64,000 bases of DNA, taken from positions 1 to 64,000 of the forward strand of contig JAPKDQ010000005.1 in assembly GCA_028822445.1 (NCBI GenBank), written 5' to 3'. Below the pieces are notes generated by a model, which saw nothing but the letters and a program-made list of their open reading frames with translations, ran no database searches and had not been told where the DNA came from. The position numbers and the translations under genes were made by a program. The stretch comes from Rhodospirillaceae bacterium (GTDB taxonomy: Bacteria > Pseudomonadota > Alphaproteobacteria > Rhodospirillales > Rhodospirillaceae). Shown here in pieces: positions 19,980 to 29,415 of the stretch; positions within the stretch are counted from its first letter, which is position 1; every line of letters begins with the position of its first letter.

Positions 19980-20747
19980 ATGCCCAGGCGCAAACAAATC
20001 TTCGAAGGCAAGGCAAAGATCCTCTTTCAGGGTCCAGAGCCCGGCACAATCGTCCAATATTTCAAAGACGACGCCACAGCATTCAACAACAAGAAAAAAG
20101 GCACCATCACGGGCAAAGGGGTTCTGAATAACCGAATCTCCGAGTATCTGATGGAGCGGCTGGAAGAGATTGGCATCGCCACTCACTTTATCCGCCGCCT
20201 CAATATGCGCGAACAATTGGTACGCGAAGTTGAAATTATTCCCATTGAAGTCGTCGTCCGTAACGTGGCGGCCGGATCAATTTCAGAAAAATTCTCTATT
20301 CCGGAAGGCACCCGCCTGCCGCGTTCCATCGTCGAATATTATTACAAGAACGACGAACTGAACGATCCCCCCATTTCCGAAGAACACATCACGGGGTTTG
20401 GCTGGGCGACGATCCAAGAAATCGATGAGATGCTGAACATGTCTCTTCGCATCAACGATTTCCTTATGGGTCTTTTCCTGGGCATCGGCATCAAGCTGGT
20501 CGACTTCAAACTTGAATATGGCCGCCTGTATCACGACAATGGCGAAATCCAATTGATCCTGGCTGATGAATTATCACCAGACAATTGTCGCCTTTGGGAC
20601 GTCCATACGGACGAGAAAATGGATAAAGACCGCTTCCGTCGCGACCTCGGAAAAATCGAGCAGGCGTATCAGGAAGTCGCAAGACGCTTGGGAATTCTGC
20701 CCGAGAGCGGGCCAGGCGATATTCAGGGAACGACAACACTGCAATAA
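19980..20747 (+). CDS. purC: SAICAR synthase
   Basis: 255 aa. Phosphoribosylaminoimidazole-succinocarboxamide synthase, joining CAIR and aspartate with ATP. Characteristic segments: [41 protein letters not shown], and [14 protein letters not shown]. An AGGCAAAC-type stretch upstream provides a possible binding site. First gene of purC-purS-purQ-purL-bolA-grxD, a conserved alphaproteobacterial order. Confidence 0.97.
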   Translation: MPRRKQIFEGKAKILFQGPEPGTIVQYFKDDATAFNNKKKGTITGKGVLNNRISEYLMERLEEIGIATHFIRRLNMREQLVREVEIIPIEVVVRNVAAGSISEKFSIPEGTRLPRSIVEYYYKNDELNDPPISEEHITGFGWATIQEIDEMLNMSLRINDFLMGLFLGIGIKLVDFKLEYGRLYHDNGEIQLILADELSPDNCRLWDVHTDEKMDKDRFRRDLGKIEQAYQEVARRLGILPESGPGDIQGTTTLQ

Positions 20748-20801
20748 ATGAAACCTATGCATACGACGCACCCATCAACCAAGAGAGATATTGTTAGTCC
20801 T

Positions 20802-21047
20802 ATGGCCAAAGCGACGGTTCACGTAACCCTGAAAACCGGTGTCCTCGACCCTCAAGGCAAAGCTATCCAACATGCACTCGAAACCCTCGGGTTTTCTGGG
20901 CTTGAGAGCGTACGCCAGGGGAAGTTCATCGAATTAGACCTAGCAGAATCCGACAAAGATAAAGCACAGTTAGCTGTTGAAGAGATGTGCGACAAGCTGC
21001 TCGCCAACACCGTCATAGAATCCTATCGGGTTGAGGTAAGCGACTAA
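20802..21047 (+). CDS. purS: Phosphoribosylformylglycinamidine synthase subunit PurS
   Basis: 81 aa from the ATG at 20802 (MAKATVHVTLKTGVLDPQGK); the frame runs back to the purC stop, but those 18 codons do not resemble PurS. Small structural subunit that links PurQ and PurL in the FGAM synthase complex. It shows the conserved LKTGVLDPQGKAIQHALETLGF and the KFIELDL strand. Three bases separate it from purQ. Confidence 0.95.
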   Translation: MAKATVHVTLKTGVLDPQGKAIQHALETLGFSGLESVRQGKFIELDLAESDKDKAQLAVEEMCDKLLANTVIESYRVEVSD

Positions 21048-21050
21048 GAT

Positions 21051-21743
21051 ATGAAATCCGCAGTCATCGTTTTTCCGGGTTCCAACTGCGACCGCGACAT
21101 CGCTGTCACACTCACCAAAGTCACAGGCCACAAGCCAGAAATGATCTGGCACCGGGATGCTACTCTGCCCGATGGCCTAGATCTCGTCGCTGTCCCCGGC
21201 GGGTTTTCTTATGGCGACTACCTTCGTTCAGGTGCAATGGCAGCTAATTCACCGATTATTTCTGACCTGAAAAAGAAAGCTGAATCTGGCGTACTCACGC
21301 TGGGCATCTGCAATGGATTTCAGATCCTGACCGAGTGCGGCCTTTTGCCCGGTGCATTGATCCGCAATCGAGGCCTCAAGTTTATCTGTCGCGACGTTAA
21401 TCTGAGCGTCGAACAACCGGATAGCCTATTTACGAGCCAATACAAAAAGAGCCAGGTCATTCGTATCCCCGTTGCTCATCACGATGGCAACTATCTCGCG
21501 GACGAAGACACTCTGCAGCAGATCGAAGACGAAGGCCGTGTGGCATTTAGATATTGCGACGAGAATGGCAATGCCACTGACGAAGCCAACCCCAACGGCT
21601 CCGCACGCAACATCGCCGGTTTATTGAGTTCAACGAAATCCGTCCTCGGCATGATGCCTCACCCAGAACGCTTAGCCGATAACCGATTAGGTGGCCAAGA
21701 CGGTGTGCCCATGTTTGAAAGCCTACTGGAGCGTTTGTCGTGA
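21051..21743 (+). CDS. purQ: Phosphoribosylformylglycinamidine synthase, glutaminase subunit PurQ
   Basis: 230 aa. Class I glutamine amidotransferase supplying ammonia to PurL. The catalytic triad is visible: Cys in [10 protein letters not shown] and the His/Glu of MMPHPER near the C-terminus; [17 protein letters not shown] forms the oxyanion region. The stop overlaps the purL start (GTGA). Confidence 0.98.
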   Translation: MKSAVIVFPGSNCDRDIAVTLTKVTGHKPEMIWHRDATLPDGLDLVAVPGGFSYGDYLRSGAMAANSPIISDLKKKAESGVLTLGICNGFQILTECGLLPGALIRNRGLKFICRDVNLSVEQPDSLFTSQYKKSQVIRIPVAHHDGNYLADEDTLQQIEDEGRVAFRYCDENGNATDEANPNGSARNIAGLLSSTKSVLGMMPHPERLADNRLGGQDGVPMFESLLERLS

Positions 21744-23953
21744 CCCTGCCAAATGCGCCCATCACCAAAGAGGACGTCACCGCTCACGGCCTAACCGAAA
21801 AAGAGTATGAGCGCGTCCTAGAAATTCTAGACGGGCGGAAGCCGAATCTCATTGAGCTGGGTATTTTCTCGGTGATGTGGTCCGAGCACTGCTCCTATAA
21901 ATCATCTAAAAAGTGGCTTAAAACCTTACCTACAGAAGCACCCTGGGTGATCTGTGGTCCTGGTGAGAACGCTGGCGTAGTCGATATTGGCGACGGCCTC
22001 GCGGCTATCTTTAAGATGGAAAGCCACAACCATCCGTCCTTCATTGAGCCCTTCCAAGGTGCAGCGACCGGCGTGGGCGGCATCCTGCGGGATGTGTTCA
22101 CCATGGGTGCGCGCCCCATTGCCAACTTGAATGCCCTTCGCTTCGGCGACATCAACCACCCCAAGACAAAGCATCTGGTTGCTGGTGTGGTGAGTGGCAT
22201 TGGCGGCTACGGAAACTGCGTTGGCGTTCCGACCGTCGGTGGCGAGGTCAATTTTCACTCTGCCTACAACGGCAACATCCTAGTCAACGCCATGACGGTT
22301 GGCCTGGCACAACAAGACCGCATTTTCTATTCAGCAGCGTCGGGGCCCGGCAACCCGGTCATTTACGTCGGGTCAAAAACTGGCAAAGACGGTATCCACG
22401 GCGCAACCATGGCATCGGCTGAGTTCGATGAGGATTCAGAAGAGAAGCGCCCAACGGTTCAGGTCGGCGACCCATTCACCGAAAAACTGTTGATCGAAGC
22501 GTGCTTGGAATTGATGGCGACGGATACAATTGTCGCGATCCAGGACATGGGCGCGGCTGGACTAACTTGTTCGACCTTCGAAATGTGCTCCAAAGGCGGC
22601 ACCGGGATCGAAATGAACTTAAACGCGGTTCCCATTCGGGAAGCCGACATGACGCCCTACGAGATTATGCTGTCCGAAAGCCAAGAGCGGATGCTAATGG
22701 TGCTTGAGCCCGGCAAAGAACATATCGCCCAAGCCATATTTGAGAAATGGGAATTGGATTTCGCGGTTGTCGGCACACTGACCGATACGGGCCGTATGGT
22801 CCTGTTGAAAGACGGCAAAGAAGTCGCCGACTTGCCGATTGATCCATTGGCTGAAGCCTCTCCCGAATACGACCGGCCGTGGGTGAAAACGCCTAAAGCA
22901 GACGTCAAGGCCTCAGATTGCGTCACGCATGGCGACTGGACGGAAAGCTTAAAAAAACTTATCGGCGCACCCGACCTCGCCAGCCGACGTTGGGTATGGG
23001 AGCAATACGATCACATGGTCATGGGCGACACAGTACAGCGGCCTGGCGGCGATGCCGCCGTCGTGAGGATACATGATTCAGAACGCGGACTAGCCATCAC
23101 GACGGATTGCACACCACGCTACGTCAAAGCAGATCCGTTCGAAGGCGGCAAACAGGCCGTTGCAGAAACGTGGCGTAACCTGACAGCAACCGGCGCCCTG
23201 CCCCTCGCCATCACAGATAATCTCAATTTTGGGAACCCGGAAAAGCCCCAAATCATGGGCCAACTCGTTGGTGCCATTAAGGGCATTGGCGAAGCCTGTA
23301 TCGCTCTCAATACACCTGTCGTATCGGGCAATGTTTCACTTTACAATGAGACTGATGGCGAACCGATACTCCCGACACCAACAATTGGAGCGATCGGCAT
23401 CATCAATAATCTAGACCAGACGACCACCGTCGGATTCAAAGCTGATGGCAACGCAGTTATTCTTATTGGCGGTGCCGACACGGTGACCGACGGCTGGCTT
23501 GGCCAGTCCCTCTACCTACGTGATCTACACGGTATTGAAGACGGCTCCCCACCTCCAGTCGACCTCGCTCAAGAGCGGGTAACAGGCGATGCCGTTCGCA
23601 AGCTTATCACAGCCGGAAAAGTTAATGCCTGCCATGATTTGGCAGACGGTGGAGTTATTGTCGCCCTGGCCGAGATGGCCCTATCTGGTGATATAGGTGT
23701 CACGATTGATACGGAGGGCTCTGACGCATCTGCGCCGTGGCTATTTGGAGAAGATCAAGGCCGTTACGTTGTTACCTGTGGCGCAGATGAAGCCGGAAAA
23801 ATAGTCCAAGCGATTAATGACGCAGGAATTACAGCCCGACAAATCGCAACGACCGGTGGTGACCAAGTCGGTGTCGCGGGCGGGGCCTCGGTCTCGGTAA
23901 AAGAACTGCGCGATTTGCATGAAGGCTGGTTCCCTTCCTATATGGCAACGTAA
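21740..23953 (+). CDS. purL: Phosphoribosylformylglycinamidine synthase, synthetase subunit PurL
   Basis: 737 aa, the small PurL type that works with separate PurS and PurQ. Converts FGAR to FGAM using ATP and ammonia. Visible are [15 protein letters not shown], the glycine-rich [41 protein letters not shown] (catalytic His and nucleotide site) and [13 protein letters not shown] of the second AIRS-like domain. Starts with GTG, overlapping the purQ stop by four bases, which implies coupled translation. Confidence 0.98.
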   Translation: MTLPNAPITKEDVTAHGLTEKEYERVLEILDGRKPNLIELGIFSVMWSEHCSYKSSKKWLKTLPTEAPWVICGPGENAGVVDIGDGLAAIFKMESHNHPSFIEPFQGAATGVGGILRDVFTMGARPIANLNALRFGDINHPKTKHLVAGVVSGIGGYGNCVGVPTVGGEVNFHSAYNGNILVNAMTVGLAQQDRIFYSAASGPGNPVIYVGSKTGKDGIHGATMASAEFDEDSEEKRPTVQVGDPFTEKLLIEACLELMATDTIVAIQDMGAAGLTCSTFEMCSKGGTGIEMNLNAVPIREADMTPYEIMLSESQERMLMVLEPGKEHIAQAIFEKWELDFAVVGTLTDTGRMVLLKDGKEVADLPIDPLAEASPEYDRPWVKTPKADVKASDCVTHGDWTESLKKLIGAPDLASRRWVWEQYDHMVMGDTVQRPGGDAAVVRIHDSERGLAITTDCTPRYVKADPFEGGKQAVAETWRNLTATGALPLAITDNLNFGNPEKPQIMGQLVGAIKGIGEACIALNTPVVSGNVSLYNETDGEPILPTPTIGAIGIINNLDQTTTVGFKADGNAVILIGGADTVTDGWLGQSLYLRDLHGIEDGSPPPVDLAQERVTGDAVRKLITAGKVNACHDLADGGVIVALAEMALSGDIGVTIDTEGSDASAPWLFGEDQGRYVVTCGADEAGKIVQAINDAGITARQIATTGGDQVGVAGGASVSVKELRDLHEGWFPSYMAT

Positions 23954-23983
23954 GATCAGTCATTCCTAAAGGGAGTACGACCA

Positions 23984-24223
23984 ATGGCAATGAGCGCCTC
24001 AGAAATCCAAGATATGATCAAAGCGGCACTGCCGGATGCCACCATCACAATTGATGATTTACGCGGTGATGGCGATCACTACGCCGCTCATGTGACCTCA
24101 GCCGCCTTTGCCGGGAAGAGCCGGGTCCAGCAGCATCAGATGGTCTACGCCGCCCTTCAGGGCAAGATGGGGGAGCAATTGCACGCTTTGGCCCTACAAA
24201 CGGCTGTTCCAGACGCTAGCTAA
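23984..24223 (+). CDS. bolA: BolA family protein
   Basis: 79 aa, compact class. KH-like fold with the conserved RGDGDHYAAHVTSAAFAGKSRVQQHQMVY; the His residues near 28 and 49 are the positions that share a [2Fe-2S] cluster with monothiol glutaredoxins. The gene is followed by grxD, its known partner, and lies at the end of the purine operon, 30 bases after purL with a GGGAG binding site. Confidence 0.95.
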   Translation: MAMSASEIQDMIKAALPDATITIDDLRGDGDHYAAHVTSAAFAGKSRVQQHQMVYAALQGKMGEQLHALALQTAVPDAS

Positions 24224-24591
24224 AAGCTTCTACTCTACCGGTTGGTCTTTGGCGTTGGGTGGTGCGGCTCTCTGACTTGGGACAACTTTACTCAAACCAG
24301 GCACCCGCATCGTCACTTTGGCACAACATTCCACCCGCCTCGACAGTGAAAACCGGTCATATCGCGCAATGCCGCACAAAACCGCCATAAATCGTGCCAT
24401 GGAGCATCCCCTTTTCCTGTCGGAGGGTCGCTCTCGCCTCAACGAGAATGACAGATGCCCAGAACTATTGGGTCAGGCTGCCGGTATCGTGATCGGAAAC
24501 CCTTGCCAAACCGGCTGGAAGCCCTATATCCCTTGGCATATAAAGGCCGTCAGACGAGGCCCAGCCCTTTTGATTAACGGAGATATTCCGC
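24224..24591. other. Intergenic region between bolA and grxD, no gene seen
   Basis: 368 bases. Two overlapping frames of 70-108 codons on opposite strands have no recognisable family or signature and the plus one runs into grxD. A clear GGAG lies ahead of grxD at about 24579. Possible promoter for grxD; nothing else supported. Confidence 0.55.
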
Positions 24592-24924
24592 ATGTCCGAC
24601 AATCCCGCCATCGCGCAAATCAAAGAAGATGTAACCACAAATGACGTTGTCCTATTCATGAAGGGCACGCCGATGTTTCCGCAGTGCGGCTTCTCAGCAT
24701 CTGTGGTTCAGATCCTCAGTCAGCTTGGCGTGAAATTCAAAGGCGTCAACGTTCTGGAAAACGACGGAATCCGACAGGGCATTAAAGATTTTACGCAGTG
24801 GCCGACAGTTCCTCAGCTTTACGTCAAAGCTGAATTCGTTGGCGGTGCAGACATCATTCGCGAAATGGCGATGAATGGCGAACTAGAAGACCTTCTCAAA
24901 GAAAAAGAAGTCGCCGTCGCTTAA
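24592..24924 (+). CDS. grxD: Monothiol glutaredoxin, Grx4 type
   Basis: 110 aa. CGFS-type glutaredoxin that binds and transfers [2Fe-2S] clusters, often in complex with BolA. The active site QCGFSASVVQIL, the preceding VLFMKGTPMFP, WPTVPQLYV with the cis-proline, and GGADIIREM for glutathione are all present. GGAG eight to nine bases before the ATG. Confidence 0.97.
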   Translation: MSDNPAIAQIKEDVTTNDVVLFMKGTPMFPQCGFSASVVQILSQLGVKFKGVNVLENDGIRQGIKDFTQWPTVPQLYVKAEFVGGADIIREMAMNGELEDLLKEKEVAVA

Positions 24925-24939
24925 CCCGATCTCGCTAGC

Positions 24940-26556
24940 TTAGCGGGCAGTCTCCGTAAACCACCCCTCGTCAGAAAGCTGCGCCCAAATCTTCTCGACC
25001 ACCTTGCCGCCATTGGCGAGCACTTGCCCCTCATCGTCTGCAACAAACTGACTATCGTGCACTTGTAGGCGGCCATCGGTCATGGCCGTTCGAACCATTC
25101 GGCCGTTGGCATAGAGTAGGTTATTGAGCGGCTCTGGTGGCAACGCCCCAGACCCAACCAGCATCCCTGACACATCCACAGAGATCATGTCTGCGCGCGC
25201 TCCGGACTTTATGACACCAAGGTCATCCCGACGCAGCCCCTTGGCCGGAATCCGGGTAGCGGCATCAACAGCGTTCCACACGGTCGGGCGCACAGTCGGC
25301 TGACCATTCGGATCAAGCCTGCGCATTAGTGAGTGGCGGGCCTGGCCATACAGAACTGCCAGCTTGAGATCTTCAAGGTAGTCGTTGGAGTGTGTATCGA
25401 TACCGATGTTGACGTTCATCCCCGCGGCCAGCGCCTCAGGGTAGGGTTGCGCACCGTTTCCTGCGCCTCCAGCGGATGGACAGTGCGAATAAACAGCACC
25501 GTTCTTGGCAAGGATGGGTGCATCAACCTCCCAGTCCAGGCCACTCATATGCGCGCCAAACACCGGCCCGTTAGTAAAGAAGCCATAGCTCTCGAGCCAC
25601 TCCGTCGGGGTCTTTCCCCACAGGCGCCGCACCACCTCCGTCTCCTGACGGCCCTGAGACAAGTGAATATGCAAGCCCGTTCCTAGCTCGTCTGCAGCAG
25701 CAGCGAGAGCCGCCATGGTGGCTGGCGTTTGGGTGTCACAGGCATGAGGCGACATCATCGGTTGGATGCGGCCATTACCCTTTCCCATATGCGCCTTGCC
25801 AAACGCCAAGTTCGCTTCGATCTCAGCCAGAGTACCCTCTTCCGCATCAAACAAAACCTGATCATTGGGACGGAACCAGATGCCGAATAGACGCTCTGTA
25901 TTGGGAATCATAGAGCCAGGGAAACCGCGGACACCCCAGCGCTCAGCTAAGCGGACGTAGCTTTCGGCTTGTCGCATGGTAAGACTCATCTCTACCTGAG
26001 TGGTGCAACCGGAGCGCAACAACTCAGCCAAGTTCAAAGCCGTAAGCGCATCAAGCTCATCGTCGTCGAGCTGTTCAACAATCTCGAGGGGGCGCTGGTA
26101 GGACCTTGGCCCTTCAATGATCCCGCGTGTCGGCGTGGCACTACAGCAATGAGTGTGACCCGAGATGAAACCCGGCATTAGAATATCGTGCGGTAAACTT
26201 AAGTGCGGTACCGGGTCGGTAAACGGCTCGGCACGCACGTCTACAATAGCACCATTACGCACCAGGACATGCCCGTCGCGCAGCAGGTCAAGATCGCCAC
26301 CGGTTTCAATCAGCACCCACCCGGCATCAATGATGAAACTTTCGCCTGGAGCGAAAGGAAGTTTCGGTGCCCTGGTCTGAGCTTGAGCGCGCGCTGACGT
26401 GCTGAAAGTACCCCCTGCAAGAGCCGAGACAGCTGCCGTCTGCATAAAGCTGCGTCGCGAGGCCTGCGGCTGCGCTGCGCTGCCCCCACCATCTGCGGCG
26501 GCGCAGATGAAACAGGAGCCCTCATACCCGGATAAATCGTGTTGGTGGCCTGTCAT
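24940..26556 (-). CDS. Tat-exported amidohydrolase (ATZ/TRZ-like)
   Basis: 538 aa. A long N-terminus with a CFIC pair (Cys16, Cys19) precedes a twin-arginine signal SRRSFMQTAAVSALAGG (about 34-50), predicting export folded with metal. The catalytic domain has the metal-binding GHTHCCS, further His residues in HIHLSQG and GAHMSGLDW, and the Asp in GIDTHSND, the ligand set of cytosine-deaminase/atrazine-chlorohydrolase-type enzymes, which act on aminated or chlorinated heterocycles or guanine-like compounds. Substrate is unknown. AAGGAGG precedes the ATG, a strong binding site. Convergent with grxD; a divergent aldehyde dehydrogenase lies upstream. Confidence 0.88.
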   Translation of the reverse strand: MTGHQHDLSGYEGSCFICAAADGGGSAAQPQASRRSFMQTAAVSALAGGTFSTSARAQAQTRAPKLPFAPGESFIIDAGWVLIETGGDLDLLRDGHVLVRNGAIVDVRAEPFTDPVPHLSLPHDILMPGFISGHTHCCSATPTRGIIEGPRSYQRPLEIVEQLDDDELDALTALNLAELLRSGCTTQVEMSLTMRQAESYVRLAERWGVRGFPGSMIPNTERLFGIWFRPNDQVLFDAEEGTLAEIEANLAFGKAHMGKGNGRIQPMMSPHACDTQTPATMAALAAAADELGTGLHIHLSQGRQETEVVRRLWGKTPTEWLESYGFFTNGPVFGAHMSGLDWEVDAPILAKNGAVYSHCPSAGGAGNGAQPYPEALAAGMNVNIGIDTHSNDYLEDLKLAVLYGQARHSLMRRLDPNGQPTVRPTVWNAVDAATRIPAKGLRRDDLGVIKSGARADMISVDVSGMLVGSGALPPEPLNNLLYANGRMVRTAMTDGRLQVHDSQFVADDEGQVLANGGKVVEKIWAQLSDEGWFTETAR

Positions 26557-26904
26557 ATGGCGCCCTCCTTAAATGCTAGAAAAATACTGGGAGTAAGTGT
26601 GCCTTAAAAAAAGGAAAAGTGGAATTTGAGAGTAACGAGCCGATGCAGCACACTCTTCTGAAAAATTCTACTTTGGATTCAAGGCCATGAAAACTTTACA
26701 ACCGACTGCGGCTATAGGGTCTCTCGCAAGGCATAACTTCCAGACGCGTTTTTTTAGCCGGGGAACGTCACACGCGTAATCCATTTACCAAACGAATAAC
26801 CCATGAGCCCGGTGCATAGACCATACCCCAACTTCTATTTGCCAAAATAGGCAAAAAAAATACAAAGTTCGGCTTTGACATCACAACCCATTCCAGGATC
26901 AACC
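26557..26904. other. Divergent intergenic region, no gene seen
   Basis: 348 bases between the amidohydrolase and aldehyde dehydrogenase genes, presumably holding both promoters. A short inverted repeat TTTGCC-AAAATA-GGCAAA lies at 26837-26854 followed by an A run. No open frame with family features. Confidence 0.55.
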
Positions 26905-28386
26905 ATGAGCACAGAGCCCCGCGCAAACACCATCGACAGCTCCAATTTCCGTAAGCTTTATATCGGCGGCGCATGGATTTCCCCGTCGACAGACAATCTG
27001 GTAGATGTCGTCTCACCCGTGACTGAACAGATTGTGTTTCAGGTGGCAGCGGCAAAAATCACCGATGTGGATCGCGCTGTCGCGGCCGCCTATGAGGCCT
27101 TCGAGAGCGGCCCCTGGCCCCGCATAACTCCTGTTGAGCGCTCAAAAACTCTCCACGCCTTCGCCAAAGCCTTGCGCAGTCGTGCAGCAGACTTTGCTAT
27201 CGCCTGGACGGAATCCACAGGCGTGGTCGCCTCTATGGCAAGTATGTCGCCAGAATATTCAATCGGCGCAGTGGACCGATCGATCGAGCAGGCGTCCAGC
27301 TTCCCGTTCATCGAAAAGCATCCGTCTAAGAACGGGGCCAACATGCTTATTCACGAGCCGGTCGGCGTCGTCGCCGCCATCGCCCCGTGGAATGCGCCCT
27401 TGGCGACGATGCTGACCAAAATCGGGCCTGCCTTGGTAGCGGGCTGCACCGTAATTATGAAGCCAGCACCGCAAACCCCTATAGAGGCCTACATCATTGC
27501 CGAATGCGCCGATGCAGCCGGGTTTCCACCCGGTGTAGTCAACCTGGTCACCGCGGGGCGAGATGCATCTGACCATCTGGTCCGGCACCCCCATGTGGAC
27601 AAAGTGAGCTTCACCGGCAGCCTGACGACGGGCCAACGGATTGCATCTGTCTGCGGTGATCGCATTGCCCGTGTGACATTAGAGCTGGGCGGAAAATCTG
27701 CAGCCATCCTGCTCGATGATTACGACCTAGAAAAAGCGGCCAAGAGCTTGGCCGGAGCCATTAGCGTTCTCAGCGGTCAGAACTGCGCCGCCCTCACCCG
27801 GGTTATTGTCTCCCGCAGCCGCCATGACGAACTGGTGAAGCATTTAGTCACAGCCATGCAAGCCCTCACCATCGGCGACCCCTACGATCCCGAGATTAAA
27901 CTTGGGCCGATAGCCATGAAGTCTCAGCTTGAAAAGATCGAAGACTACATTGCCAAAGGCATCGCAGACGGAGCGACGCTGGCGACCGGGGGGAAACGGC
28001 CCGCGCACCTTCAGCACGGATATTACTTCGAGCCTACCGTCTTCGCCAACGTCGAAAACAGCATGGCCATCGCCCAAGAGGAAATTTTTGGCCCGGTCTT
28101 GTGCGTCATCCCCTACAGTGATGAAGACGAAGCTATTCGGATCGCCAATGACTCGCCCTTCGGATTGGCAGGCGCGGTGTATACTAACGACAGCACAGCC
28201 GCCTACCGGATTGCCCGGAAAATGCGGACCGGGACAGTCGGCCAGAGCGCACCCTCAGCCAGCTTCGCGATTGCGTTTGGTGGTTTCAAGAAATCGGGCC
28301 TGGGCCGCGAAGGCGGAATAAAAGGACTGTTGCCTTACCTAGAAACTAAGACAGTTATGTTGTCGGGAGAGCCAGATGAGCTATAG
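26905..28386 (+). CDS. Aldehyde dehydrogenase
   Basis: 493 aa from the ATG at 26905, with AGGA six bases upstream; an in-frame ATG ten codons earlier is less likely. NAD(P)-dependent oxidation of an aldehyde to an acid. Family residues are visible: PWNAPLATML (Asn of the active site), MKPAPQTP, SFTGSLTTGQ, the general base in LELGGKSA, and the catalytic Cys in LSGQNCAALTRV; EEIFGPVL closes the NAD site. The QNCAALTR context differs from the usual GQxCxAxxR only slightly. Substrate cannot be told from sequence. Divergent from the amidohydrolase. Confidence 0.92.
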   Translation: MSTEPRANTIDSSNFRKLYIGGAWISPSTDNLVDVVSPVTEQIVFQVAAAKITDVDRAVAAAYEAFESGPWPRITPVERSKTLHAFAKALRSRAADFAIAWTESTGVVASMASMSPEYSIGAVDRSIEQASSFPFIEKHPSKNGANMLIHEPVGVVAAIAPWNAPLATMLTKIGPALVAGCTVIMKPAPQTPIEAYIIAECADAAGFPPGVVNLVTAGRDASDHLVRHPHVDKVSFTGSLTTGQRIASVCGDRIARVTLELGGKSAAILLDDYDLEKAAKSLAGAISVLSGQNCAALTRVIVSRSRHDELVKHLVTAMQALTIGDPYDPEIKLGPIAMKSQLEKIEDYIAKGIADGATLATGGKRPAHLQHGYYFEPTVFANVENSMAIAQEEIFGPVLCVIPYSDEDEAIRIANDSPFGLAGAVYTNDSTAAYRIARKMRTGTVGQSAPSASFAIAFGGFKKSGLGREGGIKGLLPYLETKTVMLSGEPDEL

Positions 28387-28403
28387 CCGCGCCAGGGGTA
28401 TAA

Positions 28404-29081
28404 TCACTCACGCATATCTTCCAGCCGCTTTATCTGCGTGCCGTCCGGATCAAAATTTTGTGGGGCCAGCCAGGCATCCAGTGCAGCGCACACTGCGGGC
28501 CATTCTGCATCGGTGATAGAATACCAAGCCGTATCACGGCTGTGGCCCTTACTCACCATATCGTTACGAAAAGTTCCTTCGTAGGTAAAACCGAAGCGCA
28601 TCGCAGCCCGGGATGAGGCCAAGTTTTGTGTATCGCACTTCCACTCATAACGGCGATAGCCGAGATCATCAAACACATGCCGCGCCATGAGCAGAAGTGC
28701 TTCCGTAGCCTTGAGAGTGCGTTGCAGGGCGTAGCCAAACACGACACAACCGATTTCAATGCTGCCATGTTTCTGTCGTATGCGCAGAAAGCTAAACATG
28801 CCGAGCACTTTGCCTGACACCACCTCATGTATGACCTTGGTTTCCCAACCCTTCTCAACGCACGTCTCTGCAAAACTCTTCTGGAATGTCGCTGGGTCAA
28901 GGTATGGCCCCACCGACACGTAATCCCACAGCCTGGCGTTCTTTTTACCGCCAACGATGGCAAACAAACCCTGCTCGTGAGCCTCCCAATTCAAAGGCTC
29001 CAACCGTACGGTGGAGCCGATGGGTATTTCAGCGCTCGGACGTGGGCAAGGAGCCCAGGTGGAGAGATCAGTTGTGCTCAT
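28404..29081 (-). CDS. GNAT family N-acetyltransferase, RimJ/RimL type
   Basis: 225 aa. Acetyl-CoA-dependent transferase fold of the RimJ/RimL/YnjC kind: the N-terminal GSTVRLEPLNWEAHEQGLF, GKVLGMFSFLRIRQKHGSIEIG and YALQRTLKATEALLLMARHVFDDLGYRRYEWKCDTQNLASSRAA, which carries the typical R-x-x-G-like acetyl-CoA loop in altered form and the N(L/A)xSRxAxxRxGF helix. Acceptor unknown. Convergent with the aldehyde dehydrogenase, 17 bases apart. Confidence 0.88.
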   Translation of the reverse strand: MSTTDLSTWAPCPRPSAEIPIGSTVRLEPLNWEAHEQGLFAIVGGKKNARLWDYVSVGPYLDPATFQKSFAETCVEKGWETKVIHEVVSGKVLGMFSFLRIRQKHGSIEIGCVVFGYALQRTLKATEALLLMARHVFDDLGYRRYEWKCDTQNLASSRAAMRFGFTYEGTFRNDMVSKGHSRDTAWYSITDAEWPAVCAALDAWLAPQNFDPDGTQIKRLEDMRE

Positions 29082-29415
29082 TCTAATCGTCCCTACCCTA
29101 TCAAAACTTGCTCATTCTTACGCGCTGTTCCACTTCGAACCTAAGGGTTTAATAGAATGCGACCAAAGCTTGATTGTTATCACGGATTTGTAAATGCACT
29201 TTGAGGCAACCGAGCGTTCTCAGTTTGAAAGTCGCGCGGCGCACCATCTGCAAACCTAACGTTCCACATGTCAGCGACAGAATAAAAATCAGCTTTGGTG
29301 TGGGGCAAATATAAAGATCGCCATGAAGCGAGTTTAACGTCACATCAACACGCTAGACACCCTTAACCCAAGGACGGGTCGGGAGAGCAGGCACGCTAAA
29401 CTAGAATGATTCCCC
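29082..29415. other. Intergenic region, no gene seen
   Basis: 334 bases between the GNAT start and the end of the molybdenum hydroxylase gene, both leftward. I see no family-bearing frame, tRNA or clear terminator. Confidence 0.55.

Noticed and set aside
24230-24644. Overlapping opposite frames (70 and 108 codons) between bolA and grxD
   Set aside because: No family features; the plus frame runs into grxD in another frame.
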